This document shows, piece after piece, positions 1 to 6,066 of a DNA stretch of 10,471 nucleotides. A program made the position numbers and the translations under genes. Every line of letters starts with the position of its first letter. Within the stretch, counting starts at the first letter, position 1. The notes below the pieces were generated by a model. That model was not told where the DNA came from. It worked only from the letters and a program-made list of their open reading frames with translations, and searched no databases. Source of the DNA: Scytonema sp. UIC 10036 (GTDB lineage Bacteria > Cyanobacteriota > Cyanobacteriia > Cyanobacteriales > Nostocaceae); the NCBI RefSeq assembly GCF_009725235.1, contig NZ_WJFC01000319.1:1-10471 (forward strand). The letters are read 5' to 3'.

Positions 1-283
1 GGGTGGGGAGTGGGGAGGAAGGGCATTAAGCCCGAAGCTCCGAACATTAGCAATTCCAATTTTGACAAAATGGGCATTATCTGCTTATGATTAATTTGGC
101 AAAGCTAAGCAAGAACTAAAACCCTAAGAGGTTTGTCAAGTACTTAGAACCTAGAAAAGTAAATACTTTTAAGCTTCACTCAGTTTCAGTAGGTGATTTT
201 AAAGGCTCTGGTTTGACCAAAATTTTGAGGTTTGCCAAAATTTTGCTTCTAGTCCGTTGCTATTCTAAGTTTCAGACTGCGGA
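1..283 (+). promoter_or_regulatory. CRISPR leader region
   Basis: AT-rich non-coding sequence immediately before the first CRISPR repeat. It is placed as the leader because the repeats end in ATTGAAAC and the degenerate repeat lies at the far end, so the array should be transcribed rightwards from here. Two copies of the 10-bp palindrome CAAAATTTTG lie at 218-227 and 236-245, inside the direct repeat GTTTGMCCAAAATTTTG-like sequence at 211-246, about 40-65 bp before the first repeat. This position suits a leader protein-binding or integration signal, but that is inference. The first 20 bases are G-rich and resemble the heptamer repeats elsewhere in the window. No promoter could be assigned with confidence. 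Confidence 0.55.
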
Positions 284-682
284 CTTTCCAACACCTAACA
301 CCCCGTAAGGGGATTGAAACGTGTAGTGGGTCAGACTTCAACACGTACCACTTACCAACTTTCCAACACCTAACACCCCGTAAGGGGATTGAAACGATAG
401 ATTTTTAAAATAATTGAATATTTCTTGATAAGCTTTCCAACACCTAACACCCCGTAAGGGGATTGAAACTTTCATCAATAACTATCAATAATTCTTTTTT
501 ATACTCTTTCCAACACCTAACACCCCGTAAGGGGATTGAAACATAAATTACCCGAACGTCTTCATAAATGCTTTTTGCTTTCCAACACCTAACACCCCGT
601 AAGGGGATTGAAACCTTTCGTAAGCTATTTTAATGTCATCTCCTTCTGGTCTTTCCAACACCTAACACCCCGTAAGGGGATT
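284..682 (+). CRISPR. Orphan CRISPR array, 6 repeats and 5 spacers
   Basis: Five identical 37-nt repeats start at 284, 359, 433, 506 and 578. A sixth at 651 matches only to 682, where the terminal GAAAC is lost. The repeat begins CTTTCCAACACC, contains the hairpin CCCC-GTAA-GGGG, and ends ATTGAAAC, the usual 8-nt crRNA 5' handle of type I/III systems. Spacers are 321-358, 396-432, 470-505, 543-577 and 615-650 (38, 37, 36, 35 and 36 nt). Repeats of this length and ending serve I-D and III-type effectors in cyanobacteria (family knowledge), so the subtype cannot be fixed from the repeat alone. There are no cas genes in the window, so the array must rely on Cas proteins encoded elsewhere. Confidence 0.97.
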
Positions 683-694
683 TGATGAAGCATG

Positions 695-723
695 AAAAAG
701 CCCGTAGTCAGGTACTTACGGGC
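695..723 (-). terminator. Rho-independent terminator of the protelomerase gene
   Basis: Read on the minus strand, the stem GCCCGTA / TACGGGC (717-723 with 700-706) has a 10-nt loop and is followed directly by TTTTT (699-695). It lies about 30 bp past the stop codon of the leftward protelomerase gene. It also separates that gene from the convergent CRISPR array, whose degenerate last repeat ends only 12 bp away. Confidence 0.8.
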
Positions 724-753
724 AATTTACTAATGGTAAAGGGATGGTTGGCG

Positions 754-2826
754 CTAAACTTTAACTACTTCACTTGCCTCATTGAGTGTGTAAACCGCTA
801 CAACTTTCTTTCCATCTTTAGTAGTTACCGTCCAACCAGGATTTTGTCTCAAGGTGTGCTCTATGTCCATCAAAGATGCTTCAGTAGCTTTGAGAGTTAT
901 GGTTTTACTTGACACAGTTGTGGTAGTTTGTTCTGCTGGATTGGCAGTAACAGAAGCATCTTCCGACTTGCCTGCTTTCATCGCTTGCCCATCCAAAAAT
1001 TTATCATTGATTAGCTGGAGCAACTCTGTAATCCGTTTCGACCTATGCCGTTTATTGTAATAAGTCTCGGTTTTGCTAGGGTCTTTTGAATTCCCCATGC
1101 CGTGCTTAGTATTGTGCGACACAACCTCATCAGCGTGAGCTTTTATCCAATCCCCTATAACCATGCCGTTCGCTCCCGATAGTTCCCTGAGTGCTTGGTT
1201 GGTAATAGCCAAACGGTCATTATCTCCAGTGGCTAGCGTATCGTTGTAGCTTGCGATCGCAAGAAAAGCCCGTCTCACTTTCTCTTCAGCACTCCCCTTA
1301 GCCTTACTCTCCCAAAGTTCTTTGTCGCTAAATTCTTCCCAGTTAGCAATGGGCTTTGTTTGCTCTACTGACTGCGTGGTTTTTACTTGTGGTATGGATG
1401 TGGGTGTAGGTGTGGTATTGACTTGCATTCCTTGCAGCTCTTCTCTGATTATTTCTTGAATCATTGCCCTTAAATCTCCACCAGCTACTTGTGGCTGTGG
1501 CTGCTGCTTTGGTTGTGGCTGTGGCTCTGGTTGTTGCTCTGGTTGTTGCTCTAATTGTTGCTGCATAACGGATATTTCCTCTTTTAGTTTGATAATTTGG
1601 TCGTTGGCTTGAGCCAATTCTTCTTTGAGGCGATCGCATTGGCTTTTAGCTTCCAAAACTTCCTTGGTTGCATTTTCATAAAAATTTAGCAAGTGACTAA
1701 CAACGGATTGTTGGTTAGATAATGCCAACTTAGATTGCAAATTTTTGATGGTTTCAAAATCAGCTTCGGTCACTCTTACTGAAGCTGTTTTTTCCTTCTG
1801 CGGTGCGATCGGGTAAGGGATTGGCTTTGTAACGTAATAGTCCGAATAGCCCAAAGTAGTGACGATGTGGTTCAAATCTTTGTCAGATGGCTTGTCATTT
1901 GGTGCAATATGACCTAAGAAACGACCAAATGCCAACATCTTAGACCCAATTGAACCAGGATAATCCCGCTCAATGATTAGCGCGGCACAAGCAGCGCGTA
2001 AAGCTTTGTTGTTGTTTTGGTCATCACCTTGACGCAGTTCTAGAACTAGATTGTCTGAGTATTTATCTCCAAAATATTCTTTAACCACGCGTCGCAGAGA
2101 TTGACCACGACGGTTGTCTATTGCTCTATTTTGTTCCGCTAAATCAGAAAATTCGTTGGCGACCTCTTTCAGGAGAGCTTTGGTACCGGGTTCTTTGCGT
2201 AGGCGATTCAAACATTTGATTATGTATTCCCCAGGATAAAGAGTACCAATTTCAAAGCTAGTATCCTGTCCACGCTTCTTGCCCTGACCGGAAAACATCA
2301 CCTTGTAAGACTGACCCTGAATTGGAAAGAACGTAGCACGGGCTAAGATTTCGTGTGGTCTGCGACCAGTAGCAGCGATTAAACCAACAGCCAGTTCGTG
2401 TGGGTCTTCACTCTCCAGCAATCGCCCGGTAACTTCTAAATATTTATCTGGATCGATTTCTTGACCTTCATTGGATAGACGGTCAGTCACTCTTGTGGTT
2501 TGGTTCCTCTCATCCCACTGCTCTTGAGTCAAGCCACAAAGCACCAGGCACAAATGCTTGATTGTAGTACCCGTAACATTTCCGTTTTCGTCGTGCTTTG
2601 GCACAATAACGGCGTTTTGTCCGGGAACCAAGTTAGTGATTGACTTGAATTTCTTATAAAACCCAGCGCGACTGAGGACAGTACCTAGAGATTCATTGCT
2701 GTAACTGGTTTGAGTGTTTAGCCAAGTGTTGAACTGTTCGCAATATGGCTCGATTTCCTCACGGCTCATGAGGTCTTTGGTTGCTTCAAACAGTTCATTT
2801 ACCTTGGTTTCTAGTAATTTAGACAT
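754..2826 (-). CDS. Protelomerase (telomere resolvase) family protein with long C-terminal extension
   Basis: Telomere resolvases are tyrosine-recombinase relatives that cut a palindromic replicated-telomere site and reseal each half as a covalently closed hairpin. The 690-residue protein carries the expected catalytic series: ATGRRPHEI at 152-160 (first Arg), a Lys-rich GQGKKRG at 180-186, KALRAAC at 274-280 (second Arg, R277), FLGH at 303-306, and a Tyr cluster LGYSDYYV at 325-332 with Y327 the likeliest nucleophile. Residues about 380-425 look coiled-coil, 427-447 are a Gln/Pro-rich linker, and 505-600 form a compact domain with SGANGMVIGDW and HNTKHGMG motifs, probably extra DNA binding. 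The start follows AAAGGA seven bases upstream. Four palindromic sites overlap the promoter and a terminator follows. Family placement is fairly secure; that it makes hairpin ends on this replicon is inference. A generic tyrosine recombinase is the alternative. Confidence 0.85.
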   Translation of the reverse strand: MSKLLETKVNELFEATKDLMSREEIEPYCEQFNTWLNTQTSYSNESLGTVLSRAGFYKKFKSITNLVPGQNAVIVPKHDENGNVTGTTIKHLCLVLCGLTQEQWDERNQTTRVTDRLSNEGQEIDPDKYLEVTGRLLESEDPHELAVGLIAATGRRPHEILARATFFPIQGQSYKVMFSGQGKKRGQDTSFEIGTLYPGEYIIKCLNRLRKEPGTKALLKEVANEFSDLAEQNRAIDNRRGQSLRRVVKEYFGDKYSDNLVLELRQGDDQNNNKALRAACAALIIERDYPGSIGSKMLAFGRFLGHIAPNDKPSDKDLNHIVTTLGYSDYYVTKPIPYPIAPQKEKTASVRVTEADFETIKNLQSKLALSNQQSVVSHLLNFYENATKEVLEAKSQCDRLKEELAQANDQIIKLKEEISVMQQQLEQQPEQQPEPQPQPKQQPQPQVAGGDLRAMIQEIIREELQGMQVNTTPTPTSIPQVKTTQSVEQTKPIANWEEFSDKELWESKAKGSAEEKVRRAFLAIASYNDTLATGDNDRLAITNQALRELSGANGMVIGDWIKAHADEVVSHNTKHGMGNSKDPSKTETYYNKRHRSKRITELLQLINDKFLDGQAMKAGKSEDASVTANPAEQTTTTVSSKTITLKATEASLMDIEHTLRQNPGWTVTTKDGKKVVAVYTLNEASEVVKV

Positions 2827-2846
2827 ATAGTGTTCCTTTAATTTCT

Positions 2847-2920
2847 TAACTGGTTACAGCTTAACTTAACCTGTTATAGATGTCAATAACCAGTTATGGA
2901 CTTTTTGACTTAACCAGTTA
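2847..2920 (-). promoter_or_regulatory. Protelomerase promoter with four TAACYRGTTA-like operators
   Basis: Four 10-bp palindromes lie upstream of the gene: TAACTGGTTA 2847-2856, TAACCTGTTA 2867-2876, TAACCAGTTA 2887-2896 and TAACCAGTTA 2911-2920, with spacings of 20, 20 and 24 bp, about two helical turns. On the minus strand a perfect -35 TTGACA (2886-2881) lies between the third and second sites. The second site falls in the -35/-10 spacer; a weak -10 TAAGCT would be 17 bp downstream. This arrangement suggests repression by a protein binding cooperatively. The same sites occur at 5945-6007 and 9669-9730. Confidence 0.65.
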
Positions 2921-2948
2921 AAAGAGAGACAGTTGTCTGTCTCCCTTT
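2921..2948 (-). terminator. Terminator of the ATPase operon
   Basis: On the minus strand AAAGGGAGACAG, loop ACAA, CTGTCTCTCTTT forms a 12-bp stem with one G-T wobble, ending in a run of T. It lies 24 bp past the stop of the small downstream gene and just before the protelomerase operators. It would therefore insulate the two transcription units. Confidence 0.7.
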
Positions 2949-2972
2949 GCTGCGTTCTAGCGAATTTGAAAA

Positions 2973-3332
2973 TTAAGCTGCCCAACCTCCGATTCCATCC
3001 CAAATCCTATTTAAATAAGAGTCGTACCCATCTTCAGGATTTGTATAAGCCACCAAATAGCAACAAGCAAGCATTAACTCTGTTCCACCATAACCGTTTA
3101 ATTCTTCTCCAATATTTTTGATGCTATTCCTAATTTCTTTTTGCTGTTCTAATGCCAACCCATCTTTTGTCCCTATCAAAGTTGTATACTCTTGGATTCT
3201 CGACTCTAGAATCATGATTAAATTACAGACTTCGTTAATTGTGTTAGTTGAAAGAGCCTCATTAGCAACCCGTCTCTTCAAAATGTCAAAAACCTGTAAC
3301 TGCATTAATCCGTAGACCAAATCGCCTTTCAT
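2973..3332 (-). CDS. Hypothetical protein, 119 aa, second gene of ATPase operon
   Basis: I do not recognise this protein. The start was chosen at the ATG read from 3332 because TAGGAG lies seven bases upstream; an ATG two codons earlier (3338) is too close to it. The open frame extends to 3557, but that would overlap the ATPase gene by about 200 bp and lacks such a site. The protein is largely helical by composition, with a Leu/Ile-rich first half and a Gly/Trp-rich end (IWDGIGGWAA). No signal peptide or clear membrane segment is seen. It starts 13 bp after the ATPase stop codon, so the two are almost certainly co-transcribed and may act together. Confidence 0.7.
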   Translation of the reverse strand: MKGDLVYGLMQLQVFDILKRRVANEALSTNTINEVCNLIMILESRIQEYTTLIGTKDGLALEQQKEIRNSIKNIGEELNGYGGTELMLACCYLVAYTNPEDGYDSYLNRIWDGIGGWAA

Positions 3333-3345
3333 CAGCATACTCCTA

Positions 3346-4626
3346 TTACTTGAAATGTTGTTGTAAATAATCAATGAAATCCGAAACGACTTTTCGCTCA
3401 TCGCTTCGTTTAACTCCAAAAACACGCTCATAAGCTTGCGTCTTGTGAACGCTTCCATCTGCTTTTTTAGGTAAGTCTCGCCACAATTGGACGTACCCCT
3501 CATATGGCAGATTTTGGAACTTTTGAGGCAGTTTGGACATTTGGTCGAAATCACCAAACCCTTTACTGTGACTATTGTCTACGGTTGGACGTGTTTGGAC
3601 ATTTGTCTGGACGTTGTCCAAATTGTCAGGGGTGTTGTCCAAGGTTTTTGGACAAAGTAAATTCTTCTCCCATTTGTAATAGTTAGGTGGAGGAAGAATG
3701 CCATAAAAAGATTTTCCTTGGCTTGGACAATATAGAGCAATGTATTTAAAGTTTGGCTCACTTGATAAAGCTTTTTGAATGAGATTGTACTGCTTAGTAT
3801 TGTCAGCCGAATCTACATCGCGAACTTTGTACTTAGTACAGGCTCTAATACTGTCTCCAAACGAAATATAAGAACAGTTAGCTAAATCATTAACCTTGAA
3901 TCCAAAGCTTCCTGGTTGCAAGTTTTGCCCTGCTATCAATGATTTCACTCTAAGAGAACGTCCAGTTTGCCAAATAAACAGAAGTAGTCGTTTAGCAAAT
4001 TCTTTCTTATAATTTGTTAGCTCGGTAACCATATTACACTCAAAATATGCCAAGCGTTCACCTTGTAGCGTGCGCTTAAACCGTTGCAAAACATTCTCTA
4101 AGTCGTTATCAGAAATATTTCCCCACCGGGTGAAGATTAGATTGATTTCGTCAATAAAAAACAGGATAGGACTAAAATCCTTAATCTCCTCTCCAGCACG
4201 AAAAGCTTGTTCATTAATCCAGATACGATATTGAATCTCTAGCGCGGCTTCTAGTAATCCAAAAATTGACTCTGGAACGCCTAGCCAATCAACGTGAGGG
4301 AAAATTTTAGCTGTGTCTGCATCTATTTTGGGTACAGTTGTTCGGATTGTGGGGGTGCCACCTAGCTCTTGAATCATTCCGCCAATGATATTCGAGATCG
4401 CTGTTGATTTCCCCGTACCTGTCTCCGCCCACAGTCCTACATGGTAGGCGTCACGAACAAATCCAATCAAAGACTCAACAGGCTGCAAGAACTTTTTTAC
4501 CTCTACTACTGGGTCTTCTAATGGTTTCTCTGGTTCCCGTGCTATTTGAACCCACGTGCTAATCAGCCCTGTTTCACCGTCGTATTTGAATTCTGGTATG
4601 TTGAACGTATGTGTGATTTGAAACAA
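3346..4626 (-). CDS. P-loop ATPase of FtsK/HerA/VirD4-like type (plasmid)
   Basis: The 426-residue protein has a Walker A motif ETGTGKST at 68-75 (K73) and a Walker B strand ILFFIDE at 154-160 (D159, E160). A later SLIAGQN at 229-235 resembles the Gln sensor of HerA/FtsK/VirD4-type DNA-pumping ATPases. Residues about 327-355 are a low-complexity Asn/Asp/Thr/Gln linker, and 363-426 form a small basic domain (ERVFGVKRSDERK) that may bind DNA. There is no membrane anchor. The only start compatible with the frame is a TTG at 4626; upstream codons are open to a stop at 4681 but contain no ATG or GTG. It leads the operon with the 119-aa gene. A role in plasmid DNA transfer, segregation or replication fits, but the sequence does not decide which. 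Confidence 0.72.
   Translation of the reverse strand: MFQITHTFNIPEFKYDGETGLISTWVQIAREPEKPLEDPVVEVKKFLQPVESLIGFVRDAYHVGLWAETGTGKSTAISNIIGGMIQELGGTPTIRTTVPKIDADTAKIFPHVDWLGVPESIFGLLEAALEIQYRIWINEQAFRAGEEIKDFSPILFFIDEINLIFTRWGNISDNDLENVLQRFKRTLQGERLAYFECNMVTELTNYKKEFAKRLLLFIWQTGRSLRVKSLIAGQNLQPGSFGFKVNDLANCSYISFGDSIRACTKYKVRDVDSADNTKQYNLIQKALSSEPNFKYIALYCPSQGKSFYGILPPPNYYKWEKNLLCPKTLDNTPDNLDNVQTNVQTRPTVDNSHSKGFGDFDQMSKLPQKFQNLPYEGYVQLWRDLPKKADGSVHKTQAYERVFGVKRSDERKVVSDFIDYLQQHFK
3487..3655. repeat. Cluster of TTGGAC / GTCCAA motifs inside the ATPase gene
   Basis: The motif TTGGAC or its complement recurs at 3487, 3533, 3585, 3595, 3616, 3636 and 3648, covering the DNA that encodes the low-complexity linker of the ATPase. 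Two pairs form inverted repeats: TTTGGACA 3594-3601 with TGTCCAAA 3615-3622, and TTGTCCAA 3635-3642 with TTGGACAA 3648-3655 (8-bp arms, 5-bp loop). It may be a protein-binding array overlapping a permissive coding stretch, or only a by-product of the repeated Asp-Asn/Gln-Thr codons. Confidence 0.4.
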
Positions 4627-5130
4627 AAAATGAGATTTTAACTCATGATATGCTTCAGAAATGAGTATCCAGTTTATAGTTCACTTTTAATATTCGAGTT
4701 TTTTTACTCATAATGATTATATTTTAGGAGATAAAAAGACTGATAAAAGCGACGTTTGTATCAATCCTTTGGTTTGATTATAATTATTATTCAGCGAGGA
4801 TTTGAGTAGGCGATCGCTTGTTCAATGAAATATTTTATTTTTACTCAGATATCTACTAAAACAAAAGTTTTGAATCATAACATGAGTATTTGAACCATAT
4901 TTTGAATTGAAAGTTTAAGTTAGAACAATTTTTTCAGGGATTTTTTGTGCAAGTTTTGTCCAATTGTGTTTTTTCAACTCCCGTTCTAGTTATGATTCAG
5001 AATTTCAACTCTCACTCATGATTTGATTCAAAGTTTTAATTTGTGATTAGCGTGAAATCCTGAATTTTCGTTAACTCTTTTCTAATTTATGGATCAAAAT
5101 TTTTCCCACATTATGATTCAAAGCATAGCT
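4627..5130. repeat. AT-rich gene-free region with degenerate repeats (possible origin)
   Basis: No gene is seen here. Short motifs recur in both directions. ACTCATRA or its complement occurs at 4641-4648, 4660-4667, 4706-4713, 4880-4887 and 5014-5021. TGATTCAAA or its complement occurs at 4869-4877, 5024-5032 and 5114-5122, with a partial copy at 4993-5000. A HIP1 octamer lies near 4811. Strong AT bias plus iteron-like words next to plasmid genes is compatible with a replication origin, but the repeats are irregular and no initiator gene is present, so this is a weak call. Confidence 0.3.
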
Positions 5131-5185
5131 AGCAACACGACAGTGCAATGAGGAGTCGCGATCGCACCCGCACCCGCACCCAAAA

Positions 5186-5277
5186 CGGAAAAATTTTCCG
5201 ATTTGCTAAGTCGGCGTGACTCCGCCGTGTGGCATTTCTCCCATTCTTTTATATAAACCAAAGGGAGAAATGTGTGA
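5186..5277. repeat. Palindromic module copy 1 (candidate telomere-resolution site)
   Basis: Three palindromes follow one another: CGGAAAA-A-TTTTCCG (5186-5200), CGGCGTGACTCCGCCG (5212-5227), and a 50-bp inverted repeat at 5228-5277. The last is centred on TTTATATAAA (5248-5257) with inner arms CATTTCTCCC / GGGAGAAATG. Relative to the other copies, the arm change C to T on the left is matched by G to A on the right, so pairing is preserved. The outermost bases (TGTGG versus GTGTGA) no longer pair. The right edge runs straight into the arm of the large palindrome at 5276. Confidence 0.6.
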
Positions 5278-5521
5278 TTGTGACTTAAAGAAAATGTTTG
5301 CCTATCTGAAAACACCATTGTCACAAAATGGCTGATGCCTTTCTCATGAGTGAATTTGTCTATAAGCTAATAGCTCACTTTAAGCCCAAGTTCTATACCC
5401 TTATAGAACGTAAATAAATAAGCTCATAGCTCTTAATCAAACCTTACTAGAGAAAGGCATCTAGCCATTTTTAGCATATTGGTTAAAACACTGCGGCAAA
5501 CATTTCCTTTAAGTCACAATC
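5276..5521. repeat. Nested 245-bp imperfect palindrome
   Basis: Three sets of arms share one centre near 5399. The outer arms, 5276-5302 and 5495-5521, match 26 of 27 (GATTGTGACTTAAAG...). The middle arms, 5325-5345 and 5450-5471, match 21 of 22 with one extra base. The inner arms, 5365-5382 and 5415-5431, are weaker. The centre is a perfect 8-bp hairpin GTTCTATA-CCCT-TATAGAAC (5390-5409). No open frame of note lies inside. The element sits between palindromic module copies 1 and 2. It could extrude as a cruciform or, if transcribed, fold as a long hairpin RNA; a small non-autonomous transposable element is another reading. Confidence 0.75.
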
Positions 5522-5530
5522 CCAGCTAAA

Positions 5531-5597
5531 GCGGAGTGACTCCGCAGTGTGGCACTTCCCCCATTCTTTTATATAAACCAAAAGGAGAAGTGCCACA
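5531..5597. repeat. Palindromic module copy 2 (candidate telomere-resolution site)
   Basis: It consists of GCGGAGT-G-ACTCCGC (5531-5545) followed by a 50-bp inverted repeat at 5548-5597. The outer ten bases TGTGGCACTT / AAGTGCCACA and the central TTTATATAAA (5568-5577) are perfectly symmetric, and the centre falls exactly midway. The ten bases in between on each side are only about half symmetric. A perfect core, imperfect shoulders and perfect outer arms is the layout of known replicated-telomere sites. The CGGAAA palindrome present in copies 1 and 3 is missing here. Confidence 0.65.
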
Positions 5598-5756
5598 ACC
5601 GACCTCTGCCCTCCCCATGCAAAAGTGCTTAATCGCAAATCCACAATTTGGACTGAGATGCCCGGTCAGTAACCACAAGCCCTACAAAACAACCTTTTCT
5701 GACACACCTAGTGCTTTAAAGCAAATTGCCCCCACTCCCCACTGCCACCGCCAAAA
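5598..5756. other. Non-coding spacer between palindromic modules
   Basis: I see no gene, RNA or further palindrome here. An open frame crosses it (5536-5790), but it begins and ends inside the repeated palindromic modules, so it is not credible. The stretch 5731-5755 is C-rich with CCCCACTCCCCACT, a short version of the heptamer repeats seen elsewhere. Confidence 0.5.
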
Positions 5757-5849
5757 CGGAAATAATTTCCGATTTGCTAAGTCGGAGTGACTCCGCAGTG
5801 TGGCACTTCCACCATTCTTTATATATAAGCCAAGGGGAGAAGTGCCACA
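5757..5849. repeat. Palindromic module copy 3 (candidate telomere-resolution site)
   Basis: The full module is present: CGGAAAT-A-ATTTCCG (5757-5771), CGGAGT-G-ACTCCG (5783-5795), and an inverted repeat at 5799-5849 with arms TGTGGCACTTC / GAAGTGCCACA and centre TTATATATAA. The first palindrome differs from copy 1 by paired changes (AAAA/TTTT to AAAT/ATTT), again preserving symmetry. The right half is one base longer than the left, so the large palindrome is slightly off-centre compared with copy 2. Confidence 0.62.
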
Positions 5850-5944
5850 CACCGAAGTATTAAATTCAACTACTACTGAGGCAAGCCAGAACCATAGAGA
5901 TTTCTCATAGAATTTGCGAAAAAATCTGGTTAAATTCGATGAAA

Positions 5945-6007
5945 TAACTAGTTATAAGCACCTGACTCATTAGCTATAACTAGTTATAGTACATTCATAA
6001 CTGGTTG
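5945..6007 (+). promoter_or_regulatory. Promoter of the SAP-domain gene with TAACYRGTTA operators
   Basis: A -35 CTGACT (5962-5967), a 17-bp spacer and a -10 TATAGT (5985-5990) precede the gene. Palindromic sites lie at TAACTAGTTA 5945-5954, TAACTAGTTA 5977-5986 (inside the 16-bp perfect palindrome CTATAACTAGTTATAG, 5974-5989, overlapping the -10) and TAACTGGTTG 5998-6007. A half-site CTGGTTA lies at 5926-5932. The sites match those at the protelomerase promoter, so a common repressor is likely. Confidence 0.7.
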
Positions 6008-6066
6008 AGGTGAACCGCGCTACGAAACACCCAACCAGCAACTAGTAAGAATAAGGAGAAAACCAA

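Noticed and set aside
615..650. The last 13 bases of CRISPR spacer 5 match 8652-8667 region (ATCTCCTTCTGGT) inside the double-glycine gene, hinting at self-targeting.
   Set aside because: Only 13 of 36 bases match and they are at the end far from the crRNA 5' handle, so chance is the better explanation.
682..912. Rightward 76-codon frame starting in the last CRISPR repeat.
   Set aside because: It runs through the terminator and antisense to the protelomerase end, with no ribosome site.
1343..1639. Leftward 98-codon frame rich in Ala/Thr/Arg repeats.
   Set aside because: It is the shadow of the Gln/Pro-rich linker of the protelomerase gene read in another frame.
3333..3557. Longer form of the 119-aa protein beginning at 3557.
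   Set aside because: It would overlap the ATPase gene by about 200 bp, while a TAGGAG ribosome site marks the start at 3332 just after the ATPase stop.
5318..5480. An insertion sequence or MITE bounded by the middle arms of the large palindrome.
   Set aside because: No target-site duplication or transposase is visible, and further matching arms continue outside these ends, so a simple element boundary does not fit; it remains only an alternative.
5536..5790. Rightward 84-codon open frame.
   Set aside because: Both ends lie in repeated palindromic modules and there is no ribosome site; the frame is produced by the repeats.
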